Shown piece by piece: positions 47,849-58,089 of a stretch of 64,000 bases of DNA; position 1 is the stretch's first letter, and each line of letters begins with the position of its first letter. Location of the stretch: positions 3,185,826 to 3,249,825 of the forward strand of contig NZ_OZ024668.1 of NCBI RefSeq assembly GCF_902497775.2. The letters run 5' to 3'. The stretch comes from Pseudomonas fluorescens. GTDB lineage: Bacteria; Pseudomonadota; Gammaproteobacteria; Pseudomonadales; Pseudomonadaceae. Position numbers and translations under genes: made by a program. Under the pieces are notes generated by a model. That model was not told the origin of the DNA. It was given only the letters and a program-made list of their open reading frames with translations, and did no database searches.

Positions 47849-49906
47849 TTATGCATCAGGTAGTGCTTGGTAAGGCGCCTCTTTATCAGTCCGTTCCTTG
47901 CTACCCCACGCTGCAATCCCCACCTTGAGCGCGTAGAACAAGATGCTAAACATAACAAGCAAGAACAGGGCTGTGAGTGTGGCGTTCGTATAGGCATTGA
48001 AGATCACATGCTGCATCTGCGAAATGTCCTTCGCCGGTGCCAAAATCTGACCATTGGCCTGCGCATCACTGTACTTACGGGCCAACGCCAGGAAACCCAT
48101 AGCAGGATTAGCATCGAACAACTTGATGAATCCTGCAGTCGTGGTGCAAATCAGCAGCCAGATCGCTGGAAGTAGGGTCACCCAAACGTAGCGTTGACGC
48201 TTCATTTTGATAAGCACGACGGTACCCAGCATTAAAGCGATACCTGCCAACATCTGGTTGGAGATGCCGAACAGCGGCCAAAGCGTATTGATACCACCCA
48301 ACGGATCGATCACGCCTTGATAGAGCAGGTAGCCCCACAATGCCACACAGCCAGCGGTGGCAATAAGGTTCGCAGTCCAAGACTCTGTACGGCGCAAGGC
48401 AGGAACAAAGGAACCCAACAAATCCTGCAACATGAAGCGCCCTGCCCTGGTGCCAGCATCGACAGCGGTCAAGATGAATAGCGCCTCGAACAAGATTGCA
48501 AAGTGGTACCAGAACGCCATGGTGTTCTCACCCGGCAGGACATGGTGCAAAATTTGGGCAATACCTACTGCTAGTGTCGGCGCCCCCCCTGCGCGAGCGA
48601 GGATGGTGGTTTCACCGATATCTTTAGCTACCGACTCAAGCTGATCCGGGGAGATGGTGAACCCCCAACTGCTAACCGTCTGCGCTACTGATACTGCATC
48701 AGCACCAACGATAGCGGCAGGACTGTTCATGGCGAAGTAAACACCAGGCTCAATTACCGACGCAGCCACCATGGCCATGATCGCTACGAAGGACTCCATC
48801 AACATACCGCCGTAGCCGATGTACCGGGCATGACCTTCGCTCGCAAGCAATTTAGGTGTTGTGCCAGAGGCTATCAGCGCGTGGAATCCTGAGACGGCAC
48901 CACAGGCAATGGTAATAAACAGGAACGGGAACAAGCCCCCTTTCCACACCGGCCCCGTGCCATCGGTGAACTGCGTCAACGCCGGCATTTTGAGCTCGGG
49001 CATAGTGACCAGAATTCCGACAGCAAGCGCAACAATAGTGCCGATTTTGAGGAACGTCGACAGGTAGTCACGCGGTGCCAAGATCAGCCATACAGGCAGT
49101 ACCGCAGCGACGAAGCCGTAGCCGATGAGCATCCAAGTGATTTGAATACCGGTAAAGGTAAAAGCCTTGGCCCAAACTGGATCAGCGGCAATCTGCCCCC
49201 CTAACCAGATCGAGCCCAACAGCAGCAATACCCCAATTACCGAGATCTCTCCGATACGCCCGGGACGGATATAGCGCATGTAAACGCCCATAAACATCGC
49301 GATCGGAATAGTGGCCATTACGGTGAAGATGCCCCAGGGACTCTCGGCCAGTGCCTTGACCACAATCAGCGCTAATACAGCAAGGATGATGATCATGATA
49401 AGGAAGCAGCCGAACAGCGCGATCGTTCCTGGAACTCTTCCCATCTCCTCTCGCACCATGTCCCCCAAAGAGCGACCGTTGCGGCGGGTAGACAGGAATA
49501 GCACCATGAAGTCTTGTACCGCGCCGGCAAGCACCACGCCGGCTATCAGCCAAAGCGTTCCAGGCAGGTAGCCCATCTGGGCAGCCAGTACCGGCCCAAC
49601 CAAAGGCCCCGCACCAGCAATGGCAGCGAAGTGATGCCCGAAGAGCACGTGCTTGTTGGTCGGCACATAATCCAGGCCGTCGTTGTTGACTACGGCGGGA
49701 GTGGCTCGACGAGGGTCTAGCTGCATCACTCTTTCGGCGATGAACAGACTGTAGTATCGGTATGCGACAAGATAGATGGCGACTGCTGCGACTACGATCC
49801 AGAGAGCATTGATAGCTTCGCCACGGCGCAAGGCCACGACGCTCAGCGCGAATGCTCCCAGAATAGCCACGGCAAACCAGGCAATGTGTTTAGCCAGATG
49901 GGTCAT
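47849..49906 (-). CDS. cstA: CstA/BtsT-family pyruvate or peptide transporter
   Basis: The 685-aa integral membrane protein has many hydrophobic segments and CstA hallmarks: [40 protein letters not shown] and [19 protein letters not shown]. BtsT and CstA of E. coli are pyruvate:H+ symporters induced on starvation; the Pseudomonas homologue may differ in substrate. AGGAGA precedes the ATG. It is transcribed away from a sensor kinase/response regulator pair that probably controls it. Confidence 0.9.
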   Translation of the reverse strand: MTHLAKHIAWFAVAILGAFALSVVALRRGEAINALWIVVAAVAIYLVAYRYYSLFIAERVMQLDPRRATPAVVNNDGLDYVPTNKHVLFGHHFAAIAGAGPLVGPVLAAQMGYLPGTLWLIAGVVLAGAVQDFMVLFLSTRRNGRSLGDMVREEMGRVPGTIALFGCFLIMIIILAVLALIVVKALAESPWGIFTVMATIPIAMFMGVYMRYIRPGRIGEISVIGVLLLLGSIWLGGQIAADPVWAKAFTFTGIQITWMLIGYGFVAAVLPVWLILAPRDYLSTFLKIGTIVALAVGILVTMPELKMPALTQFTDGTGPVWKGGLFPFLFITIACGAVSGFHALIASGTTPKLLASEGHARYIGYGGMLMESFVAIMAMVAASVIEPGVYFAMNSPAAIVGADAVSVAQTVSSWGFTISPDQLESVAKDIGETTILARAGGAPTLAVGIAQILHHVLPGENTMAFWYHFAILFEALFILTAVDAGTRAGRFMLQDLLGSFVPALRRTESWTANLIATAGCVALWGYLLYQGVIDPLGGINTLWPLFGISNQMLAGIALMLGTVVLIKMKRQRYVWVTLLPAIWLLICTTTAGFIKLFDANPAMGFLALARKYSDAQANGQILAPAKDISQMQHVIFNAYTNATLTALFLLVMFSILFYALKVGIAAWGSKERTDKEAPYQALPDA

Positions 49907-50203
49907 TACGTGTCTCCTGTCGACACCCTACAGGCTGTCGACCGTGATTTTTATATTTGTGTCCGCTGCGCGGCAGCGGCCAATATCCGCGTATGCCCGC
50001 TACAAATAAATCCGCAGAACTACGTCCCCACGGCTACGTAGTTTTACTGAGACGCACACCTTCCATAGGATCCCTCAGTCGTTTAAGACCGTTTCAGCTA
50101 CTCGTTGCGCCAGGCGTTGGCATAAGATGCCAAACCTTCACTGACCTCAGGTCTCATGACTCCAAGACCGCAGATCGATCGTAAGGTCTGGACAGGAGTG
50201 GAA

Positions 50204-51565
50204 ATGCTGCTCAAACACAAAATTGTCGCACTGGGGGTCTTACCCCTCCTGTTAGCTATTGCCGCGATTTGCGCGCTTGTGATTTCCCTAAACAACCAGC
50301 TGGGCGACCAACAAGCGCAGCTGATCGAAGACAGCATTCTGGTCAGCAAGCGTGCAGAGCTAAAAAACTATGTCGCAATGGCGCAGAGCTTGATTGCCCC
50401 CCTATACAACGAGGGCCAGGGTGACGAGCATGCCAAGCAAAAAGTCCTGGACGAACTCAGGAAGCTGAGCTTCGGTATAAATGGTTACTTTTTCGTCTAC
50501 GACCGCCAAGGCCACAGTCTGATGCATGCCCGGCAGTCAGAGCTGGTAGGCAAAGACCTCATGGATATGAGGGATCCACACGGCCTGCTAGTGATTCAAG
50601 CGTTACTAAAAAGTGCCAAGTCTGGCGAGGGCTTTCAACGCTACGCATGGAACAAGCCTTCGTCCGGGCAAGTGACCGATAAGCTCGCCTACGTCGTAAT
50701 GTTAGAACGATGGGGTTGGATGATCGGAACCGGGATCTACCTTGAGGACGTTGAGCGAGCCACTCAGCAAGCACGTGATGAAGTGGCTCATGGCATCCGC
50801 AAGACGATGGTTTCGATTGCTGTCGTTGCCCTAATAGCAGTCTTATTTGTGTTTGCAAGCGGCATGACATTGAACCTAAGTGAGCATCGGCTAGCGGACA
50901 CCAAGCTTCAGCGCTTAAACCAGCGAATTGTCAGCCTCCAGGAAGAGGAACGTTCGCGCGTTTCTCGCGAGCTTCACGATGGCATCAGCCAGGTTCTCGT
51001 ATCCATAAAGTACAAACTTGAGCTAGCAGGCTTTCTGCTTGAAAGCGGAGAAACCCGAGGTACAGTTATCTTGAAAGAGGCTACAGAGCGCCTAGGAGAG
51101 GCTATTGGGGAGGTTCGGAGCATTTCACACGACCTACGCTCTTCGCTGCTGGACACCCTGGGGCTTCCTGCCGCGATCGGGCAACTCGCTGAGGAATTCG
51201 AGCAGCGCAGCGGACTTAGGGTGACGTTCGAGACCAATGAGTTTGAATGCCTCTTGGACGAAGGGGTACCCGTCTCGCTTTTTCGAATCGTTCAGGAAGG
51301 GTTATCCAATATCGAGCGACACGCTCAAGCCCAAAACGTATCCATCACTCTGTTTGGATCAGAGCAATCTGTTCGGTTGAGGATCATCGACGATGGGATC
51401 GGCTTTAACGTCAATAAAGTTGAGCGTCGCCATGCTGGGATCGGGCTCAGGAACATACGCGAACGCGTCGAGCACTTCGGTGGCCGATTTCATATGGCAT
51501 CAGCACCTGGCAGGAGTGAACTGGATATCGTGATACCAATGAGTATTCCTTGTACAAAACTCTGA
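50204..51565 (+). CDS. Sensor histidine kinase with single-Cache domain
   Basis: The ATG at 50204 follows AGGAG and gives 453 residues. A membrane helix (7-29) is followed by a periplasmic sCache_2 domain (GYFFVYDRQGHSLMHARQSE, then WGWMIGTGIYLEDVE), a second helix near 205-225, a HisKA_3 box with His257 in RELHDGISQVL, and an HATPase domain (DDGIGFN, GIGLRNIRERVEHFGG). Cache domains of this type bind small carboxylates. With the divergent cstA gene, a pyruvate-sensing role like BtsS or MctS is the natural inference. Confidence 0.88.
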   Translation: MLLKHKIVALGVLPLLLAIAAICALVISLNNQLGDQQAQLIEDSILVSKRAELKNYVAMAQSLIAPLYNEGQGDEHAKQKVLDELRKLSFGINGYFFVYDRQGHSLMHARQSELVGKDLMDMRDPHGLLVIQALLKSAKSGEGFQRYAWNKPSSGQVTDKLAYVVMLERWGWMIGTGIYLEDVERATQQARDEVAHGIRKTMVSIAVVALIAVLFVFASGMTLNLSEHRLADTKLQRLNQRIVSLQEEERSRVSRELHDGISQVLVSIKYKLELAGFLLESGETRGTVILKEATERLGEAIGEVRSISHDLRSSLLDTLGLPAAIGQLAEEFEQRSGLRVTFETNEFECLLDEGVPVSLFRIVQEGLSNIERHAQAQNVSITLFGSEQSVRLRIIDDGIGFNVNKVERRHAGIGLRNIRERVEHFGGRFHMASAPGRSELDIVIPMSIPCTKL

Positions 51566-51598
51566 CTCACTCTACATCGATAGCAGCAGGCAGCCTCA

Positions 51599-52231
51599 AT
51601 GAGCTTATCAACACAAATCCGTTTAGCCTTAGTCGATGATCACTCCCTAGTCCGTGATGGGATCAGGGCCCTGCTATCCGTCATTCCAACTGTGACCGTG
51701 GTTGGTGAGGCTGAAAATGGCGCGACTGCTATAGAGATGGTTGAGCACAGCAAACCGGATCTTTTGTTGGTTGACATCAACCTTCCTGACATAAACGGTC
51801 TTGACCTCACACGAAAATTACGCGACAGATATCCCTCGCTGAAGGTTCTAGTGCTCAGCATGCATGACAGTAAAGAATACGTAAGCGAATCCCTACGCTC
51901 GGGTGCAAGTGGCTACGTGTTAAAAAATGCCCCCTCCCGAGAGATTGTCGCTGCGATTGAAGCCATCGCAAACGGAGGTACCTTCTATAGTGCTGAAATC
52001 GCGCAAAAACTCCTTCTTGATGATGGCACTAGCAACGAACTAACACCCCGTGAAAGCCAAGTTTTATATAAAATGGCCCAAGGACTGAACAACAAGGAAA
52101 TGGCACGTGAACTTAATATCAGCGTTAGGACTGTAGAGACCCACCGCCTAAGCATTCGACGCAAACTCAACATAGACAAACCTGCTGCATTGGTAAAGTA
52201 TGCAATAGACCATGGAATAATTCCGAGATAG
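51599..52231 (+). CDS. NarL/LuxR-family response regulator
   Basis: The 210-aa protein has a receiver domain with acidic pocket DDH at 13-15, phospho-acceptor Asp59 and the conserved Lys in GYVLKNAPS. The C-terminal LuxR helix-turn-helix includes LTPRESQVLYKMAQGLNNKE and SVRTVETHRLSIRRKL. It follows the kinase by 33 bases and is its partner. Likely target: the cstA promoter in the 49907-50203 divergent region. Confidence 0.92.
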   Translation: MSLSTQIRLALVDDHSLVRDGIRALLSVIPTVTVVGEAENGATAIEMVEHSKPDLLLVDINLPDINGLDLTRKLRDRYPSLKVLVLSMHDSKEYVSESLRSGASGYVLKNAPSREIVAAIEAIANGGTFYSAEIAQKLLLDDGTSNELTPRESQVLYKMAQGLNNKEMARELNISVRTVETHRLSIRRKLNIDKPAALVKYAIDHGIIPR

Positions 52232-52371
52232 GGCATGTAAACCAGCGGATGACCTTGGGTTTGCGTCCGGCCAGCACACCTTCCTGACTCTTACGCCAAA
52301 GACGATGTGTCCCATGCCTTGGCTTCGCAGAGCGGGCTAGGTCGAAATGAAACTCTGGTGAGATTCTGCTG

Positions 52372-52740
52372 TTAAGCGGAGAAGTACCGTTGCCAATAGG
52401 CTTCCCGACATGCACTGTTGAAGCTGACGTGGCAAGGGCTGACCGCTTTGTCGAGCGGCTGGCGAACGACTTCGTAGAAAATCCAACATTCGGCGCAGGC
52501 CGCATCACTGGGATAGTCATCCTGTTCCGCTGTCCGTTTAATGAGTGCGCCGTCATCGAAGGCATAGGTTTTTTCCTCTGCGGTGACGGTGTATCCCTGG
52601 TCGAACCAAGTTTCTTGATTCGAACTTTCAAGGTGCGCGGTGCGAGGCGAGGAAAACCCCAAGATGGCATTGACGTAGTTGACGAGGTGATTTGTATGAG
52701 TCACGGGCTGTATCCACAGATGGCTTAGAGCGACTAACAA
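52372..52740 (-). CDS. Hypothetical protein
   Basis: The 122-aa frame contains a plausible folded protein: HLVNYVNAILGFSSPRTAHL, TVTAEEKTYAFDDGALIKRT and AACAECWIFYEVVRQPL, with a CxxC pair and a closing FNSACREAYWQRYF. A GTG at about 52706 (VTHTNHLVNY) is an alternative start. No strong ribosome-binding site is seen at either, so it may be a 5' remnant. No family recognised. Confidence 0.45.
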   Translation of the reverse strand: MLVALSHLWIQPVTHTNHLVNYVNAILGFSSPRTAHLESSNQETWFDQGYTVTAEEKTYAFDDGALIKRTAEQDDYPSDAACAECWIFYEVVRQPLDKAVSPCHVSFNSACREAYWQRYFSA

Positions 52741-53228
52741 AAATCCTGAAGCGGCGTTGCGACTTTACTGCAAAAGTTATCTGCCCTTAATAGTAAGCGG
52801 TAACGGAGAAGATAGATATGCCTCCGCCCCCATTGTGCGACTAAACCAGTTACAGCTTATGCGGCATAGCAACTGGTAGATTTCACGCCCCCACTGCGTC
52901 GACAGACGCGTGAGGACGTCCTCAGATCGTCAGCCGGATCACGCCCACTCAGCCGTGTTTACTGGATCTGTCTAAATTTGCTAACACGCAGGTGGCCTGC
53001 TCCGTAGACAAGCACAGCAACCAATCACTCAAGCTGGGTACCACGCAGCAACCTGGAATGGTCAAGTCACCTGCGTCAGAGACGTCGGCGAAGCCTCCAT
53101 GCTCTCTTCAAGCTCTTTCACATCCATTGTTGACATCGATAGTCACCATCAACTCAATGAAGTTCTCAAAAAAAATCGACGGCGTAACATCAGCTCCATG
53201 TCATACAACTCCCCTGGAGCACAGAATC
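52741..53228. other. Gene-free stretch
   Basis: About 490 bases without a supported gene. A perfect 14-bp palindrome TGAGGACGTCCTCA lies at 52911-52924. The last 100 bases should contain the promoter of the repeat protein. Confidence 0.45.
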
Positions 53229-53969
53229 ATGAAACGCCAAACCATCCTCAGCATCGTATTCTCTGCCCTTACAGTTAACGCTTTCGCCGCGACCTCTACC
53301 CAACCACTTGTCGCCGAAGGTGGCTCGGATCGCCTGCTTGAGCGTCGCGTGGCCGAAGGTGGCTCGGATCGTCTGCTTGAGCGTCGTGTTGCCGAAGGCG
53401 GCTCGGATCGCCTGCTTGAGCGTCGCGTGGCCGAAGGTGGCTCGGATCGCCTGCTTGAGCGTCGCGTGGCCGAAGGTGGCTCGGATCGTCTGCTTGAGCG
53501 TCGTGTTGCCGAAGGTGGCTCGGATCGCCTGCTTGAGCGTCGCGTGGCCGAAGGTGGCTCGGATCGCCTGCTTGAGCGTCGCGTGGCCGGGTGGCCGATC
53601 GTCTGTTAGCGTCGGGAAGGTGGCTCGGATCGCCTGCTTGAGCGTCGCGTGGCCGAAGGTGGCTCGGATCGTCTGCTTGAGCGGCGCGTTGCCGAAGGCG
53701 GCTCGGATCGACTGCTTGAGCGTCGTGTTGCCGAAGGTGGCTCGGATCGCCTGCTTGAGCGTCGTGTTGCCGAAGGTGGCTCGGATCGCCTGCTTGAGCG
53801 GCGCGTTGCCGAAGGCGGCTCGGATCGACTGCTTGAGCGTCGTGTTGCCGAAGGTGGCTCGGATCGCCTGCTTGAGCGTCGTGTTGCCGAAGGTGGCTCG
53901 GATCGCCTGCTTGAGCGTCGCGTTGCCGAAGGCGGCTCGGATCGCTTAATCGAAAGCCGCAATGCATAA
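53229..53969 (+). pseudogene. Secreted 13-residue tandem-repeat protein with an internal stop
   Basis: A signal peptide (MKRQTILSIVFSALTVNAFA) is followed by seven copies of VAEGGSDRLLERR. A degenerate unit then gives VAGWPIVC and a TAG at 53607-53609. The repeat resumes in the same frame for about eight more copies, ending LIESRNA. The damaged part is 12 bases shorter than two units, so the frame is kept. It is either a nonsense-interrupted gene, a shortened but functional 126-aa protein, or an assembly error in the repeat. Similar repeat proteins occur in Pseudomonas with no proven role. Confidence 0.7.
53310..53950 (+). repeat. 39-bp in-frame tandem repeat array
   Basis: About sixteen 39-bp units encode VAEGGSDRLLERR. 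Variation is limited to a few third positions (CGCGTGGCC/CGTGTTGCC, GGTGGC/GGCGGC, CTTGAG variants) that recur in patterns such as CGTGTTGCCGAAGGTGGC, which suggests repeated unit duplication. There are no spacers, so it is not a CRISPR array. Confidence 0.92.
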
Positions 53970-53996
53970 ATGAATAGATTCCGCATTGTCCACATA

Positions 53997-54024
53997 AGCC
54001 CGGCCCGACAAGCCGGGCTTTTTC
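53997..54024 (+). terminator. Rho-independent terminator after the repeat protein
   Basis: AGCCCGGC and GCCGGGCT form an 8-bp GC-rich stem with a 7-base loop, followed by TTTTTCG. Confidence 0.9.
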
Positions 54025-54226
54025 GTGTTCTCCATTGCTCAGTGGCACCTGATAAATAGAAATAAAAGCACAGGAAAGTGGTACTTATCATGGGTAATGA
54101 TTCAGTTTCAGCTTAGCCCTTTACACTCCCACACGAGTCAATAACACCGTAGTTAAACGCAAAAGATTCGCAGCCCACCACTTTCCCCTCCACTCCTCAG
54201 ACGATGAAGCCACTCGGCGCGCGCAA

Positions 54227-54255
54227 TTGCACACCTACCAACTGAATGGTAGCGT
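54227..54255 (+). promoter_or_regulatory. Stress-regulon promoter 3 (upstream of gor) with embedded palindrome
   Basis: TTGCAC (54227-54232) and TAGCGT (54250-54255) are 17 bases apart, with CTACCAACTGAATGGTAG (54235-54252) between them. The two half-sites CTACCA and TGGTAG are perfect. The distance to the gor start is 132 bases, longer than at the other three promoters. Confidence 0.7.
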
Positions 54256-54387
54256 TAAGTCAACTACCAGAAATCCCCAGGCAGCCCCACGGGTATGCGC
54301 CCGATGATCCGCTGACTCCCAACGACTGTCCGGCCCACTATTAACCAACCCCGCCGTCATGCTGGTTGCCTGTCAAGGAGATTGAAA

Positions 54388-55746
54388 ATGGCCTACGATT
54401 TTGACCTTTATGTGATTGGCGCTGGTTCCGGAGGCGTGCGGGCAGCGCGTTTTTCCGCCGGTTTTGGCGCGAAAGTGGCTGTAGCCGAAAGTCGCTACTT
54501 GGGTGGCACGTGCGTGAACGTTGGCTGCGTTCCGAAAAAACTGCTGGTCTACGGAGCACACTTCGCCGAAGACTTCGAGCAGTCGCAAGGTTTTGGCTGG
54601 ACTCCGGGCGAGGCAAAGTTCGACTGGGCGACGCTGATTGCCAACAAGGATCGCGAGATCCATCGCCTGAACGGCATCTATCGCAATCTGCTGGTCAACA
54701 GCGGTGCAACACTGCATGAGGGCCACGCAAAAATCGTCGATCCGCATACCGTCGAGGTCAATGGCGAGCGCTACACCGCTAACAACATCCTGATCACTAC
54801 CGGTGGTTGGCCGCAGTCCCCGCAGATTCCTGGGCATGAGCACGCGATCAGTTCCAATCAGGCATTCTTCCTTAAGGAGCTGCCCAAGCGCGTTCTCGTG
54901 GTCGGTGGTGGTTACATTGCCGTGGAGTTTGCCGGGATCTTCCACGGCCTAGGTGCCAAGACCACGCTGCTGTATCGCGGTGGTCTGTTCCTGCGCGGCT
55001 TCGACGGTGCGGTACGCAAACATTTGCAGGAAGAGTTGACCAGGCGTGGCATGGATCTGCAATTCAATGCCGACATCGAGCGTATCGACAAACAAGCCGA
55101 TGGCAGCCTGAGAGCAACCCTCACGGATGGTCGAGTACTGGAGGCAGATTGTGTGTTTTACGCCACTGGTCGACGACCGATGCTCGACAACCTGGGCTTG
55201 GAAAACACTGCAGTCAAACTCGACAAGAAAGGTTTTGTCGAGGTCGATGAACTGTATCAAACCGCTGAACCGTCGATCCTGGCCCTGGGCGATGTGATTG
55301 GTCGGGTGCAACTGACGCCGGTCGCACTGGCCGAAGGCATGGCCGTGGCGCGGCGACTGTTCAAGCCTGAGCAGTATCGTCCGGTGGATTACAAGATGAT
55401 CCCGACGGCAGTGTTCAGTCAGCCTAACATCGGCACTGTCGGGTTGACCGAAGAAGAGGCGCGAGAGGCCGGGCACGAAGTAGTGATCTTTGAAAGCCGC
55501 TTCCGGCCGATGAAATTTTCGCTGACCGAATGCCAGGAGCGCACTTTGATGAAGCTGGTGGTGGACACCAAGACCGACAAGGTCTTGGGCTGCCATATGG
55601 TCGGCCCGGAGGCCGGCGAGATCGTGCAGGGTGTGGCGATTGCGCTGAAGTCGGGTGCAACCAAGCGCGATTTCGACGAAACCATCGCCGTGCATCCGAC
55701 GTCCGCTGAAGAGTTCGTCACCATGCGTACACCGGTCGCGGACTAA
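54388..55746 (+). CDS. gor: Glutathione-disulfide reductase
   Basis: The ATG at 54388 follows AAGGAG and gives 452 residues. The FAD motif is [14 protein letters not shown], the redox pair is C42/C47 in [13 protein letters not shown], the NADP-binding region is [15 protein letters not shown], and the C-terminal [11 protein letters not shown] contains the catalytic His-Glu. It regenerates GSH from GSSG with NADPH. In thiosulfinate-tolerance clusters an extra gor restores the glutathione pool, and its own palindromic promoter here fits that use. A core gor copy probably exists elsewhere. Confidence 0.93.
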   Translation: MAYDFDLYVIGAGSGGVRAARFSAGFGAKVAVAESRYLGGTCVNVGCVPKKLLVYGAHFAEDFEQSQGFGWTPGEAKFDWATLIANKDREIHRLNGIYRNLLVNSGATLHEGHAKIVDPHTVEVNGERYTANNILITTGGWPQSPQIPGHEHAISSNQAFFLKELPKRVLVVGGGYIAVEFAGIFHGLGAKTTLLYRGGLFLRGFDGAVRKHLQEELTRRGMDLQFNADIERIDKQADGSLRATLTDGRVLEADCVFYATGRRPMLDNLGLENTAVKLDKKGFVEVDELYQTAEPSILALGDVIGRVQLTPVALAEGMAVARRLFKPEQYRPVDYKMIPTAVFSQPNIGTVGLTEEEAREAGHEVVIFESRFRPMKFSLTECQERTLMKLVVDTKTDKVLGCHMVGPEAGEIVQGVAIALKSGATKRDFDETIAVHPTSAEEFVTMRTPVAD

Positions 55747-56200
55747 CCCTTCAGGTGCTGCGGTTGCGTCTGGCTCTGTTGCAACGACAGGAGCTAGGCA
55801 CGCACTTTCATCATGACCACTAGCCCGCTGGTTTCCAGGCCAACGATGCTCACGAAAAATCAATCAACATGTTGAGCGCTTAGGTATCAGCAGCCGTTGC
55901 ACCTATCCCCCCCCCCCCCCGCATGGGCATGACGCTAATACCGCAGGTTGCTTTCAGCTCTGAAGGTTAGGCCCTCGCTCTGAATGCCAATCGGCCCCTG
56001 AGCATGACTGCTAACTCCAGAGCAAAGGGTGTGCAGGCAAATGCCGCAGAGGCATCTCCGAATTCCATTTCTCATCAAGTCATATGATCGAGCCGCCTAT
56101 CACTCACTATTGCCAACCTACCAACTAGATGGTAGATTCGTCTCAGATTCAAATTAATCTACAGCAACCCTACAGGGCGCCACGCCCAGGTGAGTATCCC
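55747..56200. other. Intergenic region with poly-C tract and promoter 4
   Basis: This 454-bp gap contains a run of 14 cytosines at 55907-55920 and the palindromic promoter at 56110-56138. No gene is supported. Confidence 0.6.
56110..56138 (+). promoter_or_regulatory. Stress-regulon promoter 4 with embedded palindrome
   Basis: TTGCCA (56110-56115) and TAGATT (56133-56138) are 17 bases apart, with CTACCAACTAGATGGTAG (56118-56135) between and slightly overlapping the -10. This is the best palindrome of the four: only positions 7 and 12 of 18 fail to match. It drives the AhpD-OYE-tautomerase-Kef group. Confidence 0.78.
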
Positions 56201-56533
56201 ATGCAAGATTGGAAGCAAACTCGTAAAGACATCAACGCCCGCCTGGTAGAGCTGAACGGCCTGTCCCCAGAAACCATGAAAGGTATGGCTTCGCTAGGAG
56301 GTGCTGGCGCGAAAACAAACCAGCTGGACGCCAAAACACGCGAACTGATTTCGTTAGCCGTAGCGGTGACTACCCGCTGTGATGGCTGCATCGCTTTTCA
56401 CGCCGCAGAGGCCAAAAAGCTCGGCGTAACTACTGAAGAGGTGGCAGAGGCTTTGGGTGTAGCAATCAACATGAACGCAGGGGCTGCGCTGGTCTACAGC
56501 ACTCACGTGCTCGACGCCTTCGACAAGTCATAA
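56201..56533 (+). CDS. AhpD-like protein, second copy
   Basis: The 110-aa protein has the same start (MQDWK) and catalytic layout as the gene at 43520 (Glu48, C60-DG-C63, His67), with differences mainly in the first 30 residues and a few helices. Both copies sit behind the same kind of palindromic promoter, so promoter and gene were probably duplicated together. Confidence 0.85.
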   Translation: MQDWKQTRKDINARLVELNGLSPETMKGMASLGGAGAKTNQLDAKTRELISLAVAVTTRCDGCIAFHAAEAKKLGVTTEEVAEALGVAINMNAGAALVYSTHVLDAFDKS

Positions 56534-56577
56534 ATCTTTCTCCGCCCTTCAACTCTTTAACGACGTCGAGATTAATC

Positions 56578-57702
56578 ATGAATAAGCTATTCACCCCTTA
56601 CGATTTGTCAGGCAATGCGCTGAAAAACCGTGTTGTCATGGCGCCGATGACCCGCACCCGTACCCTGAACAACATTCCAAATGAATCCAACGCACTGTAT
56701 TACGCGCAACGTGCTTCTGCCGGCTTGCTGATCACCGAAGGCCTGCCTATCTCCGACGAGGCTCGCGGCTATCTGTACACCCCTGGCATTTACGAAGATG
56801 AGCACTTGCCAGGATGGCGCAAAGTCACTGAAGCCGTGCATGCCAAGGGTGGGAAGATTTTTGCGCAACTCTGGCACGTTGGCCGTATGTCTCATGTCTC
56901 GGTGCATGGCATGGTACCGGTCTCCTCGGGTACGGTGCCTGCGGTTGATACCACGGTGTATGCGTGGATCGAGCCTGGTAAATCAGGCCCGGTTCAACCC
57001 AGCGCACCACGTGCTCTGGAAACTGAGGAAGTAAAGCGCGTTATCGCGGACTTTGTGAAATCTGCGCGAATGGCAATGGACGCAGGCTTTGATGGTATCG
57101 AAATCATGGCGGCGAACGGCTTTCTGTTCGATCAGTTCCTGAGCAGCGCCCTGAACACTCGAACCGACCAGTACGGTGGCTCCATTGCCAACCGTCAGCG
57201 CTTCCTGCTGGAGACCATTGACGCAATTGCTGCTGAAATCGGTGGTTCCCAGATTGGTGTCCGTTTCTCGCCGTTTGGTCGCCTGTACGACTTCGGCGTG
57301 TACGACGGTGAAGAAGAAACCTGGATGAGCATGGCGGCAGCCCTCAATGAACGGGAACTAGCGTTCGTTCACCTGAATTACCAACCAACCATCCTCGCCG
57401 CGCAAACACCTCCGGGTTTCGGCGCCGCCTTCCGCGAAGCCTACAAAGGCACCTTGATGGCTGCTGGCGGCTTCACCAAAGAGATCGCAGAGTCTGAACT
57501 GGCCAAAGGTGAACTCGACCTGATCGCTTTCGGCACCGCCTACATTGCCAACCCTGATCTGGTAGAGCGTATGCAGAACGGCTGGCCATTGGCGGAAGGC
57601 GATCGCGCAACCTACTACGGCGTCAGCGATTCGATTGACAAGGGTTACACCGACTATCCGACTTACGCTAACGCTGCTCAGCGGGTTTCGGCTGAAGCGT
57701 AA
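56578..57702 (+). CDS. Old Yellow Enzyme family reductase with altered active site
   Basis: The 374-aa FMN protein has the OYE barrel: VVMAPMTRTR, AQLWHVGRMSH, the TRTDQYGGSIANRQRF region and the phosphate-binding end AFGTAYIANPDLVERM. OYEs reduce activated C=C bonds and other electrophiles with NADPH. The usual His-x-x-Asn/His substrate pair reads Met177-Ala-Ala-Asn180 here (codon ATG), so substrate binding should differ. It follows the AhpD gene by 44 bases and precedes the tautomerase. Confidence 0.9.
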   Translation: MNKLFTPYDLSGNALKNRVVMAPMTRTRTLNNIPNESNALYYAQRASAGLLITEGLPISDEARGYLYTPGIYEDEHLPGWRKVTEAVHAKGGKIFAQLWHVGRMSHVSVHGMVPVSSGTVPAVDTTVYAWIEPGKSGPVQPSAPRALETEEVKRVIADFVKSARMAMDAGFDGIEIMAANGFLFDQFLSSALNTRTDQYGGSIANRQRFLLETIDAIAAEIGGSQIGVRFSPFGRLYDFGVYDGEEETWMSMAAALNERELAFVHLNYQPTILAAQTPPGFGAAFREAYKGTLMAAGGFTKEIAESELAKGELDLIAFGTAYIANPDLVERMQNGWPLAEGDRATYYGVSDSIDKGYTDYPTYANAAQRVSAEA

Positions 57703-57870
57703 TTGCTTTAAGGCACAGCCTACGTTGAGTTATGCGTGGGCAGTCCTGTCGTAATGCGGAGCTACCAGTCATGTCTGCTGTAAAGACCGGATAGAACCCG
57801 CGCCCCAAAGTCACGAAGATATGGGCGTCTTCGGTACTGACCTATAGCCCTTACTGAAATGGAGCACACT

Positions 57871-58089
57871 ATGCCGTTAGTCATTATTAAAGGTATCGAA
57901 GGCGTTTTCACGGAAGAACAAAAAGCCGAGGCGATTCACAAAGTTACCGAGGCCATGGTCTCAGTCGAGGGTGAAAACATGCGCGCTCTCACTTGGGTTC
58001 TTTTCGAGGAAGTCAAAAGCGGCAGTTGGGGTATTGCAGGAGAGGCAATCACCGCAGAAAAGGTGCTTAAGCTACAAGCTGGCGAATAA
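57871..58089 (+). CDS. 4-Oxalocrotonate tautomerase family protein
   Basis: The ATG at 57871 follows GGAG and gives 72 residues, starting MPLVIIKGIEG. The catalytic proline would be exposed as residue 1 after Met removal. The ending GSWGIAGEAITAEKVLKLQA fits the family. The substrate is unknown; tautomerases of this type recur in allicin-tolerance clusters. Confidence 0.82.
   Translation: MPLVIIKGIEGVFTEEQKAEAIHKVTEAMVSVEGENMRALTWVLFEEVKSGSWGIAGEAITAEKVLKLQAGE

Larger units (their letters stand above)
53970..54387. other. Intergenic region with terminator and gor promoter
   Basis: Contains the terminator at 53997-54024 and the palindromic promoter at 54227-54255; the remaining sequence shows no gene. 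Confidence 0.6.

Noticed and set aside
53310..53950. Regular repeats resembling a CRISPR array
   Set aside because: Units are directly adjacent 39-mers in a coding frame with no unique spacers and no cas genes.
53296..54091. Long minus-strand frames over the repeat array
   Set aside because: They are antisense translations of the 39-bp unit, open only because the unit length is a multiple of three.
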